A stretch of DNA of 64,000 nucleotides, from assembly GCA_051710585.1 (NCBI GenBank), contig JBPESP010000004.1, forward strand, positions 1 to 64,000, in the 5' to 3' direction. The first letter of the stretch is position 1, and every line of letters begins with the position of its first letter. Position numbers and translations under genes: made by a program. This DNA is from JBPESP01 sp051710585 (GTDB lineage Bacteria; Pseudomonadota; Gammaproteobacteria; Enterobacterales; Enterobacteriaceae). Positions 31,514 through 41,040 of this stretch are shown in pieces. The notes beneath the pieces are model-generated. The model searched no databases and was not told where the DNA came from. It saw nothing but the letters and a program-made list of their open reading frames with translations.

Positions 31514-32431
31514 TCAGGCTATAACGAAGGAAGGGGCTTTGAACGCCAGAGCTAGTTCAGTCTCATCATCAAATGTCACTAGTTCCCAGGCTTCCTGATG
31601 TGCTAAAACCGTCTGCAGTAGCTTGTTATTCATAGCATGGCCAGACTTAAAGGCGGTAAATGCACCGACGATATTATGAACGCACATGAACAAGTCACCG
31701 ATAGAGTCGAGCATTTTGTGGCGGACAAACTCATCTTCAAAGCGCAGGCCGTCTTCATTCAGAACCCGGTAGTCATCGACCACGATAGCGCAATCAAAAC
31801 TGCCACCAAGAGCCAGACCGCAAGATTGTAGGTATTCAATATCACGTATGAAGCCAAAGGTGCGTGCACGGCTTATTTGACGAACGAAGGACTCCGCGGA
31901 AAAGTTTAGAAAATAACGTTGCGGGCTGGCCTCAATCGCAGGATGTTTGAAGTCGATGGTAAAATCGAATGTAAAACCATTATACGGCGCCAACTCAGCC
32001 CATTTATCCCCATCCTCAACGCGCACTGCCTGTTTTAGATAGAGGAATTTTTTGGGACTGTTAAGTTCCTTAATCCCGGCATCCAGAAGTAAGTAGACGA
32101 AGGGACTAGCGCTGCCGTCCATAATCGGGATTTCAGGGGCATTAACTTCAACAATTATGTTATCTATTCCCAACCCCGCCAGCGCCGCATTTATGTGCTC
32201 TACAGTGGAAATACGCACATCATGCTCGTTCACCAAACAGGTGCAAAGAACGGTGTCACGCACCGATTTGGCGTTTGCGGGAAAATCTACTGGTGGGCTT
32301 AAATCGGTTCGACGATAGATGACCCCGGTGTTTACCGGTGCAGGGCGTAGTGTTAGTGTAACTTTTTTTCCAGTATGTAACCCTACACCGGTGGCCTGCA
32401 CGATACGTTTTAATGTCCGCTGTTTGATCAT
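31514..32431 (-). CDS. lpxC: UDP-3-O-acyl-N-acetylglucosamine deacetylase
   Basis: LpxC performs the committed step of lipid A synthesis. The protein has 305 residues, as in E. coli, with near identity in the N-terminal half. Zinc ligand His79 and catalytic Glu78 are in STVEHINAAL; His238 and Asp242 in VRHKMLDSIGD; the general acid His265 in FKSGHAMNN. One change is seen: the usual GHNIIGAF reads VHNIVGAF. The start follows a purine-rich AGAGA site. It closes the dcw block downstream of ftsZ, as in E. coli. Its retention shows that this bacterium still makes lipid A. Confidence 0.97.
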   Translation of the reverse strand: MIKQRTLKRIVQATGVGLHTGKKVTLTLRPAPVNTGVIYRRTDLSPPVDFPANAKSVRDTVLCTCLVNEHDVRISTVEHINAALAGLGIDNIIVEVNAPEIPIMDGSASPFVYLLLDAGIKELNSPKKFLYLKQAVRVEDGDKWAELAPYNGFTFDFTIDFKHPAIEASPQRYFLNFSAESFVRQISRARTFGFIRDIEYLQSCGLALGGSFDCAIVVDDYRVLNEDGLRFEDEFVRHKMLDSIGDLFMCVHNIVGAFTAFKSGHAMNNKLLQTVLAHQEAWELVTFDDETELALAFKAPSFVIA

Positions 32432-32536
32432 CTGTTTCTCTCGTAATGTTTAACCTTGCCTCTTAATCCACACAGTATGGATAAGAGTAGAGAGCTAGTT
32501 TAACATAAAGAGTGGTGTTCCCCAAAACTGCACGGT

Positions 32537-33697
32537 TTAATCTGCCTGTTTACGCAAGAATGCTGGAATATCTAGGTAATCAGGTTCTTTACTCCCTTGG
32601 GAGTTTTGCTCATTGACTGACTTGGCCGCCGTTTTCCGCTCTTGATTGAGCGAAGATATACCCACGGTATGATCACGGTAGCGGTTATCCATCAGTGGTT
32701 GGCTGCTCTGTTTATTGGTCACCAGTGTAATTTCTGGCCGTTTGTCCATACCGATACCGGTCGCAACCACGGTAACGCGTAGTTCGTCATTCATATCAGG
32801 ATCTAGCGAGGTACCGATAACCACCGTGGCGTTATCAGAGGCAAAAGCGCGGATGGTGTTACCTACGGTTTCAAATTCTTCCAGACGTAGATTAAAGCCA
32901 GCGGTAATGTTAACCAGCACTCCGCGGGCACCGGACAGATCGATATCTTCCAAAAGCGGGCTAGAAATGGCCATTTCCGCTGCTTCTTCTGCACGATCTT
33001 CACTGCAGGCAACGCCGGAGCCCATCATGGCATAGCCCATTTCTGACATCACGGTACGCACGTCAGCAAAGTCGACGTTTATTAATCCCGGGCGAGTGAT
33101 AAGCTCAGCGATACCCTGCACCGCACCTTTCAATACATCGTTGGCGGCACCGAACGCGTCTAGTAGCGAAATAGCACGCCCCAGGACTTTTAGTAGCTTG
33201 TCGTTAGGGATAGTGATAAGTGAGTCAACATGCTTGGAGAGTTCAGCAATGCCCTGCTCAGCGAACCCCATACGTTTTTTACCTTCAAAACTGAAGGGCT
33301 TAGTGATCACAGCGACGGTCAAAATACCTAGATCCTTTGCTACTTCCGCGACAACCGGCGCGGCGCCAGTACCAGTACCACCACCCATACCGGCGGCTAT
33401 AAACACCATATCGGCCCCTTCAAGCACGGCTCGCAGCCCTTCACGGTCCTCTTCGGCGGAGTTGCGGCCCACTTCGGGATTGGCGCCAGCTCCTAACCCT
33501 TTAGTAATGCCGCTGCCGATTTGAATGGTCTGGCCTACTGCTGTCTTACGTAATGCCTGAGCATCGGTATTCACAGCGAAGAAATCTACACCTTCGATAC
33601 GTTCACGTACCATATGCTCGACGGCGTTTCCACCACCGCCGCCTACGCCAACGACTTTAATCACTGCGTCGTTAGTTAATTCCATTGGTTCAAACAT
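32537..33697 (-). CDS. ftsZ: Cell division protein FtsZ
   Basis: Tubulin-like GTPase that builds the division ring. The 386 residues (E. coli 383) include the tubulin signature GGGTGTG (about 107-113), the nucleotide-binding GGGGNAVEHM near the N-terminus, the T7 loop NVDFADV, and the C-terminal tail DYLDIPAFLRKQAD that binds FtsA and ZipA. The linker before the tail is short and variable, as usual. It follows ftsA with a 72-base gap and is followed by lpxC. ZapD, one of its bundling helpers, is dead in this window. Confidence 0.98.
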   Translation of the reverse strand: MFEPMELTNDAVIKVVGVGGGGGNAVEHMVRERIEGVDFFAVNTDAQALRKTAVGQTIQIGSGITKGLGAGANPEVGRNSAEEDREGLRAVLEGADMVFIAAGMGGGTGTGAAPVVAEVAKDLGILTVAVITKPFSFEGKKRMGFAEQGIAELSKHVDSLITIPNDKLLKVLGRAISLLDAFGAANDVLKGAVQGIAELITRPGLINVDFADVRTVMSEMGYAMMGSGVACSEDRAEEAAEMAISSPLLEDIDLSGARGVLVNITAGFNLRLEEFETVGNTIRAFASDNATVVIGTSLDPDMNDELRVTVVATGIGMDKRPEITLVTNKQSSQPLMDNRYRDHTVGISSLNQERKTAAKSVNEQNSQGSKEPDYLDIPAFLRKQAD

Positions 33698-33769
33698 AAT
33701 TTCTCTCCGTTTTTTGGCTATTTCTTCGGAATATAGCTGACTGCACAGCTGAATTCCGTCCTAAAATCA

Positions 33770-35026
33770 TTAAAATTCTTTTCGTAGCCAGCCACTAAAC
33801 CGTTTGCACCATGTGCTGACAGAGGTTCTTTTTTCCATGTCTACTTCGCCGCTTAAATGTGACTCTTTACCGTAATGTAACAGCCCTACGGCAGTAGAAT
33901 AATATGGCGCCTGCACATAATCAGTCAGGCCGGTGATATTTAACGGCTGGCCAATGCGTGCCTGGGTATGAAATACCCGCTGCGCACACGCCGCTAAACC
34001 ATCTATTTGCGCCGCGCCACCGGTCAGGACGATGCCGGCAGGCAGGTGATGTTTCACCCCTTGTGCTCGCAGTTGCTCTTGCAGTTGCAAAATCTCGTCG
34101 TTAACTAGATTTAGTAGCTCGGTGTAACGCGGCTCAATCACTTCGGCCAGAGTCTGGCGCTGCAGGCTGCGTGGTGGCCTGCCGCCGACGCTCGGTACTT
34201 CTAGGCTCTCGTCCTTGCTAATCACTGAACCCAACGCGCAGCCGTGACGGACTTTGATCACCTCGGCGTCAGTTGGTGGCGTGCCAAATGCATAGGCGAT
34301 ATCGCTGGTGACTACATTGCCAGCGTAGGGAATCACTTTGATATGGCGCAGTGCGCCGGCGGTATACACCGCCATGTCCATGGTGCCTCCACCAATATCG
34401 ACTACGCATACGCCAAGTTCACGTTCGTCTTCGGTCAGAACTGCATAACTTGATGCTAAACCGGCGAAAATAAGTTGGTCAACTTTCAGCCCACAACATT
34501 CAACTGCTTTGATAATGTTCTTAGCCATGTCATTATGGCAGGTAATTAAGTGGACTTTGGCTTGCATGCGTATGCCGGACAGGCCAACAGGATTTTTTAT
34601 TCCTTCCTGATAGTCAATCGTATAATCCTGCGGAATGACGTGCAAAATACGGTGCTCATCACGTACCCGCACTGATTTAGCGGTATGCACCACATTCTCT
34701 ACGTCTTCCTGGGTCACTTCTTCTTCGGAAATTGGTACCATGCCAATTTCATTCTGGTAGCTGATATGTTTTCCGGATAGGGCAAGATATACTGAAGAGA
34801 TCTGGCATTCCGCCATCAATTCTGCTTGATCAATAGCGCGCTGAACAGATTTCACAACCGATTCCAGATCGTTCACTCCACCTTTGTCCATGCCACGCGA
34901 CTGACAACTACCGACACCTATGATATTCACTATACCATCGGACAGTACTTCCCCTACTAGAGCAGCCACTTTAGCCGTGCCGATCTCTAGTCCTACTACT
35001 AGTTTTCTGTCTGTCGCCTTGATCAT
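33770..35026 (-). CDS. ftsA: Cell division protein FtsA
   Basis: Actin-like protein that anchors FtsZ to the membrane. I start it at the ATG at 35,026 (MIKATDRKLVVGLEIGTAKV), which equals the E. coli start and gives 418 residues against 420; a frame open 21 codons further would overlap ftsQ. Actin-type nucleotide sites are VVGLEIGTAKVAAL, VCVVDIGGGTMDMAVY and GIVLTGGAAQIDG. The C-terminal amphipathic membrane helix ends with FSGWLRKEF. Between residues 235 and 310 it is almost identical to E. coli. It lies between ftsQ (28-base gap) and ftsZ. Confidence 0.97.
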   Translation of the reverse strand: MIKATDRKLVVGLEIGTAKVAALVGEVLSDGIVNIIGVGSCQSRGMDKGGVNDLESVVKSVQRAIDQAELMAECQISSVYLALSGKHISYQNEIGMVPISEEEVTQEDVENVVHTAKSVRVRDEHRILHVIPQDYTIDYQEGIKNPVGLSGIRMQAKVHLITCHNDMAKNIIKAVECCGLKVDQLIFAGLASSYAVLTEDERELGVCVVDIGGGTMDMAVYTAGALRHIKVIPYAGNVVTSDIAYAFGTPPTDAEVIKVRHGCALGSVISKDESLEVPSVGGRPPRSLQRQTLAEVIEPRYTELLNLVNDEILQLQEQLRAQGVKHHLPAGIVLTGGAAQIDGLAACAQRVFHTQARIGQPLNITGLTDYVQAPYYSTAVGLLHYGKESHLSGEVDMEKRTSVSTWCKRFSGWLRKEF

Positions 35027-35055
35027 TATTTTTTGCCTGAGTCTATTGCTGATTG

Positions 35056-35856
35056 CTAATTTTCTAGTTTGATATAGGCCTCGACCCAACCGACGGCAAA
35101 GCCAGAGTCATAGCGCAGATCTACATAGCTGATGCGCCTATTATCTTTCTGGGCTTGCTGGAGAAGAATCGGATAAATTTTGATAAAGCGTTGCATGTGC
35201 TTAGCTCTGTCGTCTCGGCTTAGCTCTAACCGCGTATCGTCTCGTAACGTCAACTGCCACGAATGGCGGGTGCTCATGCTGAGCGCCTTGAGATGAAATT
35301 TAGCCGCGGTTAGTACCATGTTCATAGTGCGATAACCGCTCAGCACGTCTTGCTCGCTACCATCCGGCCCATAAAGCATCGGCATTGGCTGATTACCGAT
35401 ACGCGCCACCGGCGCGCTGAATACTTTGCCATTACTGTCAAGGAGATATTGATCGTTCCAACGTGCTACCGGCACATGTTCTACCAGGTGGATTTTCAAT
35501 TTATCTGGCCACTGTTTACGCACATTGACTTGCTTTATCCACGGCATGTGTTCAATTTGCTGTTGCATAACATTAACGTCCTGCCTCATAAAGGTTCTTG
35601 GCCGTGCGCCTAGTGCCAAAATTGCCTGGCGGATATCATCATTGGTGGTATAATGACGATATCCGGTTATCACCAGTCTAGACAGTGGTAACCGATGGGT
35701 ATCTTTCATCCAGCTAAGAACCATACAGCCTCCAAAGATGATGGTTCCGAGCACTATTAGTAGAAAGATAAGACCCGTAAGCTGGCCGCCATTTCTACGT
35801 CCAACAGTTTCTCTACTTATCTCACGGTTGCGTATGTTTATAGCCGCCTGCGACAT
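35056..35856 (-). CDS. ftsQ: Cell division protein FtsQ
   Basis: Bitopic membrane protein linking early and late divisome parts. It has 266 residues against 276 in E. coli. A short cytoplasmic N-terminus (about 1-25) precedes one membrane segment (about 26-48, GLIFLLIVLGTIIFGGCMVL), the POTRA domain (LSRLVITGYRHYTTNDDIRQAIL, about 57-125) and the beta domain (VNVRKQWPDKLKIHLVEHVPVARWN onward). The start ATG overlaps the region where ddlB should end; ddlB itself is missing and only an 18-codon frame lies between murC and this gene. Confidence 0.95.
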   Translation of the reverse strand: MSQAAINIRNREISRETVGRRNGGQLTGLIFLLIVLGTIIFGGCMVLSWMKDTHRLPLSRLVITGYRHYTTNDDIRQAILALGARPRTFMRQDVNVMQQQIEHMPWIKQVNVRKQWPDKLKIHLVEHVPVARWNDQYLLDSNGKVFSAPVARIGNQPMPMLYGPDGSEQDVLSGYRTMNMVLTAAKFHLKALSMSTRHSWQLTLRDDTRLELSRDDRAKHMQRFIKIYPILLQQAQKDNRRISYVDLRYDSGFAVGWVEAYIKLEN

Positions 35857-35859
35857 ATG

Positions 35860-35916
35860 TCAGGTTGCTCCCGCTTTCAGTAACTTTATATATACATCTT
35901 GTTTAAATAAAGACAT
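35860..35916 (-). other. 18-codon open frame in place of ddlB
   Basis: The ATG at 35,916 follows the murC stop directly (TAA then ATG). The frame reads MSLFKQDVYIKLLKAGAT and stops three bases before the ftsQ ATG. In E. coli the roughly 920-base ddlB gene fills this place. The residues do not clearly match DdlB, though the end could be a worn relic of its last codons. The junction shows that nearly the whole ddlB gene was deleted. The frame could serve to carry ribosomes from murC to ftsQ; that is an inference. Confidence 0.5.
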
Positions 35917-37389
35917 TTAACCATAACGTACTTTGCCAGGCTTCAGATTTAGCCTGCTATCAGCTAGTTTACGGGCTATTTTTCCAATCGTTCCTGCACC
36001 CTGCATCAGCACAAAATCGTTGTCTTGCAGTGTTTGTATCAGTGTTGCTGGTAGCACTTCTATATTCGGCACTAGAATCGGATCAACTTTACTACGACTG
36101 CTAATAGTGCGGCATAAAGAGCAGCTGTCGGCGCCGGGGATCGGTGCTTCACCGGCGGGATAAACGTCCAGCATCAGCAAGATATCCACGCTGGAGAGGA
36201 CGTTTACAAAATTGTCGTACAGGTCTCGCGTACGTGTATACCGGTGTGGCTGAAAAACCATCACTAGCCGCTTATCAGGCCAGCCGGCACGCGCCGCTTT
36301 AATCGTAGCATCCACTTCTGTCGGGTGATGGCCGTAATCATCCACCAGCATAACTTCACCCGTTTTGCCGTTGACATTAGATAAGTCATAATGGCCCAAA
36401 TTATCGAAACGACGTCTGGTACCCTGAAATTGCAGCATCGCCTGTAAAATATTCTCATCGCTGATTCTTTCTTCTGTTCCCACCGCAATCGCTGCCACCG
36501 CATTCAACGCGTTGTGGCGACCAGGTGCGTTGAGCTCCACTCGTAAATCAGATTTTTCCTGTCTGGTAAGGGTAAAGCTACTACGCGTGCCGTCCTGGCG
36601 GTAATTAGTGATACGTAAATCGGCATTATTACTAAAGCCATAAGTGGTGATTTTCCGCTTAACGCGGGGCAGTAGTTCACAGATCACTGGATCGTCGATA
36701 CACATTATTGCACGGCCGTAAAAAGGTAGATTGTGCAGAAAGCTGATAAACGCCTGTTTGAGATTTTCAAAATCGCCCATATAGGCATCCATATGGTCGG
36801 CTTCGATATTAGTAATAATTGCTACCATTGGCTGCAAATACAGGAAGGAGGCGTCGCTTTCATCGGCTTCGGCAATCAGATAGCGACTGCAACCCAGACG
36901 GGCGTGCACGCCAGTGGCTTTCACTAGTCCACCATTTACAAAAGTCGGGTCCAAGCCAGCCTCGGCATAGATACTAGCCACCATCGCGGTAGTAGTGGTT
37001 TTGCCGTGAGTACCAGCAATGGCAATGCCGTGACGAAACCGCATTATCTCCGCCAGCATTTCCGCGCGCTGAATGACGGGAATACGTGCCTCTTTGGCCG
37101 CTACAATTTCCGGGTTATTAGCTGCAATGGCGCTCGAAACTACCACTACGCTGGCATCGCTAATATTCTCCGGGAGATGGTTAAAATAAATTTTCGCACC
37201 CAGTTTAGTAAGTTTCTGTGTGACCGAGTTCGGCGCTAAATCGGAGCCGCTGATTTGATAGCCTTCGTTTGCCAACACTTCTGCGATACCGCTCATGCCG
37301 GCACCGCCGATGCCGACAAAGTGAATTTGCCTGACGCAGCGCATCTTTGGGACAAACATTCGTAGTTTAGCTAGTTGTTTTGTATTCAC
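35917..37389 (-). CDS. murC: UDP-N-acetylmuramate--L-alanine ligase
   Basis: MurC adds L-Ala to UDP-MurNAc, the first amino acid of the peptidoglycan stem. The 490 residues match E. coli (491) from MNTKQLAKLR on. Visible are the Rossmann-type HFVGIGGAGMSGIAEVL (about 23-39), the ATP loop GIAIAGTHGKTTTTAM, EADESDASFL, the Mg2+/substrate segment NIEADHMDAY, NAPGRHNALNAVAA and VDDYGHHPTEVDATI. The domain order of Mur ligases is complete. It lies between murG (74-base gap) and the deletion site of ddlB. Confidence 0.97.
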   Translation of the reverse strand: MNTKQLAKLRMFVPKMRCVRQIHFVGIGGAGMSGIAEVLANEGYQISGSDLAPNSVTQKLTKLGAKIYFNHLPENISDASVVVVSSAIAANNPEIVAAKEARIPVIQRAEMLAEIMRFRHGIAIAGTHGKTTTTAMVASIYAEAGLDPTFVNGGLVKATGVHARLGCSRYLIAEADESDASFLYLQPMVAIITNIEADHMDAYMGDFENLKQAFISFLHNLPFYGRAIMCIDDPVICELLPRVKRKITTYGFSNNADLRITNYRQDGTRSSFTLTRQEKSDLRVELNAPGRHNALNAVAAIAVGTEERISDENILQAMLQFQGTRRRFDNLGHYDLSNVNGKTGEVMLVDDYGHHPTEVDATIKAARAGWPDKRLVMVFQPHRYTRTRDLYDNFVNVLSSVDILLMLDVYPAGEAPIPGADSCSLCRTISSRSKVDPILVPNIEVLPATLIQTLQDNDFVLMQGAGTIGKIARKLADSRLNLKPGKVRYG

Positions 37390-37463
37390 AGTGTTATCGC
37401 TTAAGTCAAAAAATACTCAAGACGGTACACCTGGCCCGGCCGATGTTGTCGGAACAGGCAGGG

Positions 37464-38531
37464 TTAGGTGCGTAAAGCCGCTGTCACTTCCCGTGCCACA
37501 CGCTCCGTTGCATCAGGTATAGCCATCGCCCGGGCGCGTTTCGCCATGATCAGTAATGTCAGCCGATCCAAGCCATTCAGTACCTTGCTAACTCGCTCAA
37601 CGTTAAAGGCTGGCTGCTCAATAATTTTTGCCGCGCCTGCCTTCTCTAATGGCAACGCGTTCCAGTACTGGTGATAATCTTTGTGTATAAATGGCACAAA
37701 AACGGCTGGCAGGCCGGCGGCGGCAATTTCACTCACTGTTAGCGCACCGGCGCGGCAGACCACGACATCTGCCCAGGTGTAGGCGGCGGCCATATCATCA
37801 ATAAATTCTACCACTTTATGCTGCGTTTCGTCGTTCGCCATGTAGGCTCTATTAACCTCCGGTAGCGCTTCTTTTCCTACCTGATGCCAGAGCGTCAAGG
37901 CACCAGCTAAGCGAGCAGCGACCGCCGGCATGGTCTGATTGAAAACTCGCGCACCCTGACTTCCACCGATAATCAGTACTCGAATCGGGCCTGTACGATC
38001 GCGAAAGCGCACTTCGGGTGACGGCAGAGCTAGCACCGCATTACGTACTGGATTCCCTACCACCTCGGCATGGGGAAAAGCGCTTGGAAATGCTTGCAGT
38101 ACTTTGCTAGCAAGTTTTGCCAGGATGCGATTAGTTATACCAGCGATACTATTTTGCTCATGTAAGACCAGCGGAATGCCGTAACTCCAGGCCGCTAAAC
38201 CGCCAGGCCCGGAGACATAACCACCCATGCCTAATACCACATCCGGTCTCCACACGCGCATAATTCTGCGCGCTTGCCGCAGTGCCTGCAAAATTTGCAC
38301 TGGCGCCAGCAGTTGCGCCTTTAATTCCTTGCCGCGCAGGCCGTTGATGTGGATAAAATCGATATTAATGCCATACTTTGGCACGAGATCAGCTTCCATG
38401 CAATCCGCAGTGCCAAGCCAGAGAACCTGCCAACCCTGCCCCATTAAGTGATGCGCGACAACCAGTCCCGGGAAGACATGTCCTCCGGTACCACCCGCTA
38501 TCACCATCAGGCGCTTTATCTTTACTGTCAT
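37464..38531 (-). CDS. murG: UDP-GlcNAc:lipid I GlcNAc transferase
   Basis: MurG converts lipid I to lipid II on the inner face of the cytoplasmic membrane. The 355 residues equal the E. coli length. The N-terminal glycine-rich loop is AGGTGGHVFPG (about 12-22), the second G loop is VLGMGGYVSGPGG, and the UDP-GlcNAc site is GGSQGARVFNQTMP followed by CRAGALTVSEIAAAGLPAVFVPF. The start overlaps the stop of ftsW by four bases (ATGA), so the two are translationally coupled. Confidence 0.97.
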   Translation of the reverse strand: MTVKIKRLMVIAGGTGGHVFPGLVVAHHLMGQGWQVLWLGTADCMEADLVPKYGINIDFIHINGLRGKELKAQLLAPVQILQALRQARRIMRVWRPDVVLGMGGYVSGPGGLAAWSYGIPLVLHEQNSIAGITNRILAKLASKVLQAFPSAFPHAEVVGNPVRNAVLALPSPEVRFRDRTGPIRVLIIGGSQGARVFNQTMPAVAARLAGALTLWHQVGKEALPEVNRAYMANDETQHKVVEFIDDMAAAYTWADVVVCRAGALTVSEIAAAGLPAVFVPFIHKDYHQYWNALPLEKAGAAKIIEQPAFNVERVSKVLNGLDRLTLLIMAKRARAMAIPDATERVAREVTAALRT

Positions 38532-39730
38532 CGCGGCTCCCTCGTAAATGCTTGCGCTTTAGCCAGACGTGTCTCAAAATCGATCCTTAGTAGTAGGACT
38601 ATTGCTGTCGACATGATAAGCAGACTCGAACCACCATAGCTGATTAACGGCAGTGTCAAGCCTTTGATTGGTAGTATGCCAGCAGTGCCGCCCACGTTAA
38701 CTAGCGTCTGGAAGCTAAACCAAATACCGATGGAACAGGCTAGAAAACCAGAAAAGCGCTGGTTTATTTCCAGCGCTTTTCGACTGATAGACATAGCACG
38801 GAAAGCAATAAAAAAAATCATTAGTAGCGCCAATACGACGCCGAAGTAACCTAGCTCTTCTCCCAAAATAGCGAAGATAAAGTCAGTATGAGCTTCTGGT
38901 AAATACTCCATTTTCTGTACCGAGTTACCAAGTCCCTCTCCCCAGAACTCGCCGCGGCCAAACGCCATGAGTGACTGGGTGAGTTGGTACCCACTCCCAA
39001 AAGGATCATCCCATGGGTTCCAAAATGACGTCACACGCTGTATACGGTAGGGTTCAGCGATGATGAGTAATATCACCGCGAAAATGCCAGAACAAATAAT
39101 TGATAAGAATTGCCATAGTTTAGCGCCCGCTAAAAACAACATCCCCAGAGTGGTAACAAACACTACCACCACAGTCCCGAGATCAGGCTGTGCCAGTAAC
39201 AGTACCGCCAGCAGCACCATTACACCCATTGGTTTACAAAAACCCCAGAAGTTAGTACATAATTCTGTTACCTTACGCACTAGATAACTGGCTAGATAAC
39301 AGAACAGCGCTAGCTTAGATAATTCTGCCGGCTGGATGTGAATCGGCCCGATCGCTATCCAGCGCGCGGCGCCGTTAACTGATCTACCGACAATCAGCAC
39401 TACAAGCAGCATTATCAGCGTGATAAGTAGCATAACTGAGCTATAGCGCTGCCATACCGCCATTGGGATCCTGAGCGTTACAAGCGATAACATAAATGCC
39501 AGACAGAAATAAAATGCATCACGTTTAGCAAAATAGAACGGGTCATCTGACAGGCGTGCTCCGATCGGCATCGATGCTGATGTCACCATTACGAAACCGA
39601 TACCAGCCAGCCCAAGCGTCAGCCATAGTAGCGTACGATCGTAGAGTGGATGGGTCGGCGCTTCAAGTGCCCGCCTGCTTATCACCCACGTTTCAAGGCG
39701 TGGAATCAATCCCAAACTGGAAGTGTGCAT
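38528..39730 (-). CDS. ftsW: Septal peptidoglycan polymerase FtsW
   Basis: SEDS-family glycosyltransferase that polymerises lipid II at the septum with FtsI. The 400 residues (E. coli 414) contain about ten membrane segments. Conserved pieces include GAARWIAIGPIHIQPAELSKLALFCYLA, QPDLGTVVVVF, the loop PEAHTDFIFAILGEELGYFG and GLTLPLISYGGSSLL near the end. The N-terminus is slightly shorter than in E. coli. Its ATG shares one base with the murD stop (TAATG), and its end overlaps murG by four bases. Confidence 0.96.
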   Translation of the reverse strand: MHTSSLGLIPRLETWVISRRALEAPTHPLYDRTLLWLTLGLAGIGFVMVTSASMPIGARLSDDPFYFAKRDAFYFCLAFMLSLVTLRIPMAVWQRYSSVMLLITLIMLLVVLIVGRSVNGAARWIAIGPIHIQPAELSKLALFCYLASYLVRKVTELCTNFWGFCKPMGVMVLLAVLLLAQPDLGTVVVVFVTTLGMLFLAGAKLWQFLSIICSGIFAVILLIIAEPYRIQRVTSFWNPWDDPFGSGYQLTQSLMAFGRGEFWGEGLGNSVQKMEYLPEAHTDFIFAILGEELGYFGVVLALLMIFFIAFRAMSISRKALEINQRFSGFLACSIGIWFSFQTLVNVGGTAGILPIKGLTLPLISYGGSSLLIMSTAIVLLLRIDFETRLAKAQAFTREPR

Positions 39731-41040
39731 TAAACTATCTCCCGTGCCAGGCGGGTAAATATGTCACCGCGCACTTCAAAATTACTGAACTGATCTAGGC
39801 TGGCGCAGGCTGGCGACAGTAGTACCAGATCCTTTGCCCTTACTCGGGAACCGATGATGCGCATCGCCTGCTCCAGTGTCTCGGTAAGCGTCGCGGCGTC
39901 AGGACGAAGGGACGCTAACTGGGCCCCATTCTTGCCGAAACAATACAGTTGCACATGGTTACCTTGTAGCCATGGCAAGAGCGACGTGAAATCGGCGGAC
40001 TTACCATCGCCGCCTAAGAGTAAATGCAGTGTACCTACCACTTCTAGCCCATTCAGCGCTGCCTCGGTACTACTCACATTGGTTGCTTTTGAATCATTAA
40101 TCCAGCGTATACCGCGGCGTTCATGCACTAATTCAAAACGGTGCGGTAGGCCGTTGAACTGACGTAGCGCCGCCAAGCTTCCCGCACGAGGAATGCCCAG
40201 CGTGTCTGCCAACGCTAGTGCTGCTAGGGCATTAGTGTAATTATGGTGGCCGGTGACGCGCAATTCTGTGCCTTTTAGCAGTGGCTCACCGTAAGCCATC
40301 AGCCAGATCTCCCCCGCATGACGACGAAGGTAGTAATCGCCACGGTTCACGCCGAAGCTGATAAACTGTGCATCAAGTTTACACAAAGGCAGGGTTAGTG
40401 GATCTTCTGCATTGACAACGCAGACCGCAGTATTGTGATAAATTTTTAGCTTGGCTGCCCGATACTGTTCCAGGCCAAGCGGATAGCGGTTCATGTGATC
40501 TTTACTGATATTGAGAACTGTCGCTACCGCCACTTTTAGGCTATGGGTGCTTTCTAGCTGGAAGCTCGATAGCTCTAGAACATATAGCTGGAACGGTGAT
40601 TTCAAAAGCGTCAGTGCTGGCAAACCGATATTGCCGCCAACCCCTACATGACAGGCGGTGGCGGCCATTTCACCCAGCATGCGAGTGACAGTGCTTTTTC
40701 CATTAGAACCAGTTATCGCCACTATCGGCGCAGATGCTTCACGTGCGAAGAGCTCTATATCGCCAATAATTGAAATGCCAGCCCTTTCTGCCATAGCAGA
40801 ATGGGACAAGGAAACACCGGGGCTAGTAACGATGAGTGTAGCATCGAGCAGCCACTTTTCATGCAATGATCCCAGATGGCGTGGTACATCAGCTGGAAGT
40901 TTCTCTAGACATGGCGGCCTAAACCGGGTATCCATCACTCGCGGCATCACGCCGCGACGGCGAAAAAAATCAACGCAAGAAAGGCCGGTAAGTCCCAGGC
41001 CGATAATGACAATTTGTTCGTCCCGATAGTCTGTCATCAT
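39730..41040 (-). CDS. murD: UDP-MurNAc-L-Ala--D-glutamate ligase
   Basis: MurD adds D-Glu to UDP-MurNAc-L-Ala. The 436 residues (E. coli 438) start VIIGLGLTGLSCVDFF, the UDP-binding Rossmann part; the ATP loop is VAITGSNGKSTVTRM (about 107-121), followed by LELSSFQLE, LNISKDHMNRY and, in the last domain, INDSKATNVSSTEAAL and LLLGGDGKSADF. It begins directly after the mraY stop with no gap. All catalytic motifs of the Mur ligase family are intact. Confidence 0.97.
   Translation of the reverse strand: MMTDYRDEQIVIIGLGLTGLSCVDFFRRRGVMPRVMDTRFRPPCLEKLPADVPRHLGSLHEKWLLDATLIVTSPGVSLSHSAMAERAGISIIGDIELFAREASAPIVAITGSNGKSTVTRMLGEMAATACHVGVGGNIGLPALTLLKSPFQLYVLELSSFQLESTHSLKVAVATVLNISKDHMNRYPLGLEQYRAAKLKIYHNTAVCVVNAEDPLTLPLCKLDAQFISFGVNRGDYYLRRHAGEIWLMAYGEPLLKGTELRVTGHHNYTNALAALALADTLGIPRAGSLAALRQFNGLPHRFELVHERRGIRWINDSKATNVSSTEAALNGLEVVGTLHLLLGGDGKSADFTSLLPWLQGNHVQLYCFGKNGAQLASLRPDAATLTETLEQAMRIIGSRVRAKDLVLLSPACASLDQFSNFEVRGDIFTRLAREIV

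Noticed and set aside
33096..33524. 142-codon plus-strand frame antisense to ftsZ
   Set aside because: It is the shadow of the codon pattern of ftsZ, rich in Ser, Pro and Ala, without a start signal or known family. The same holds for the antisense frames in secA, murD, murF and tamB.
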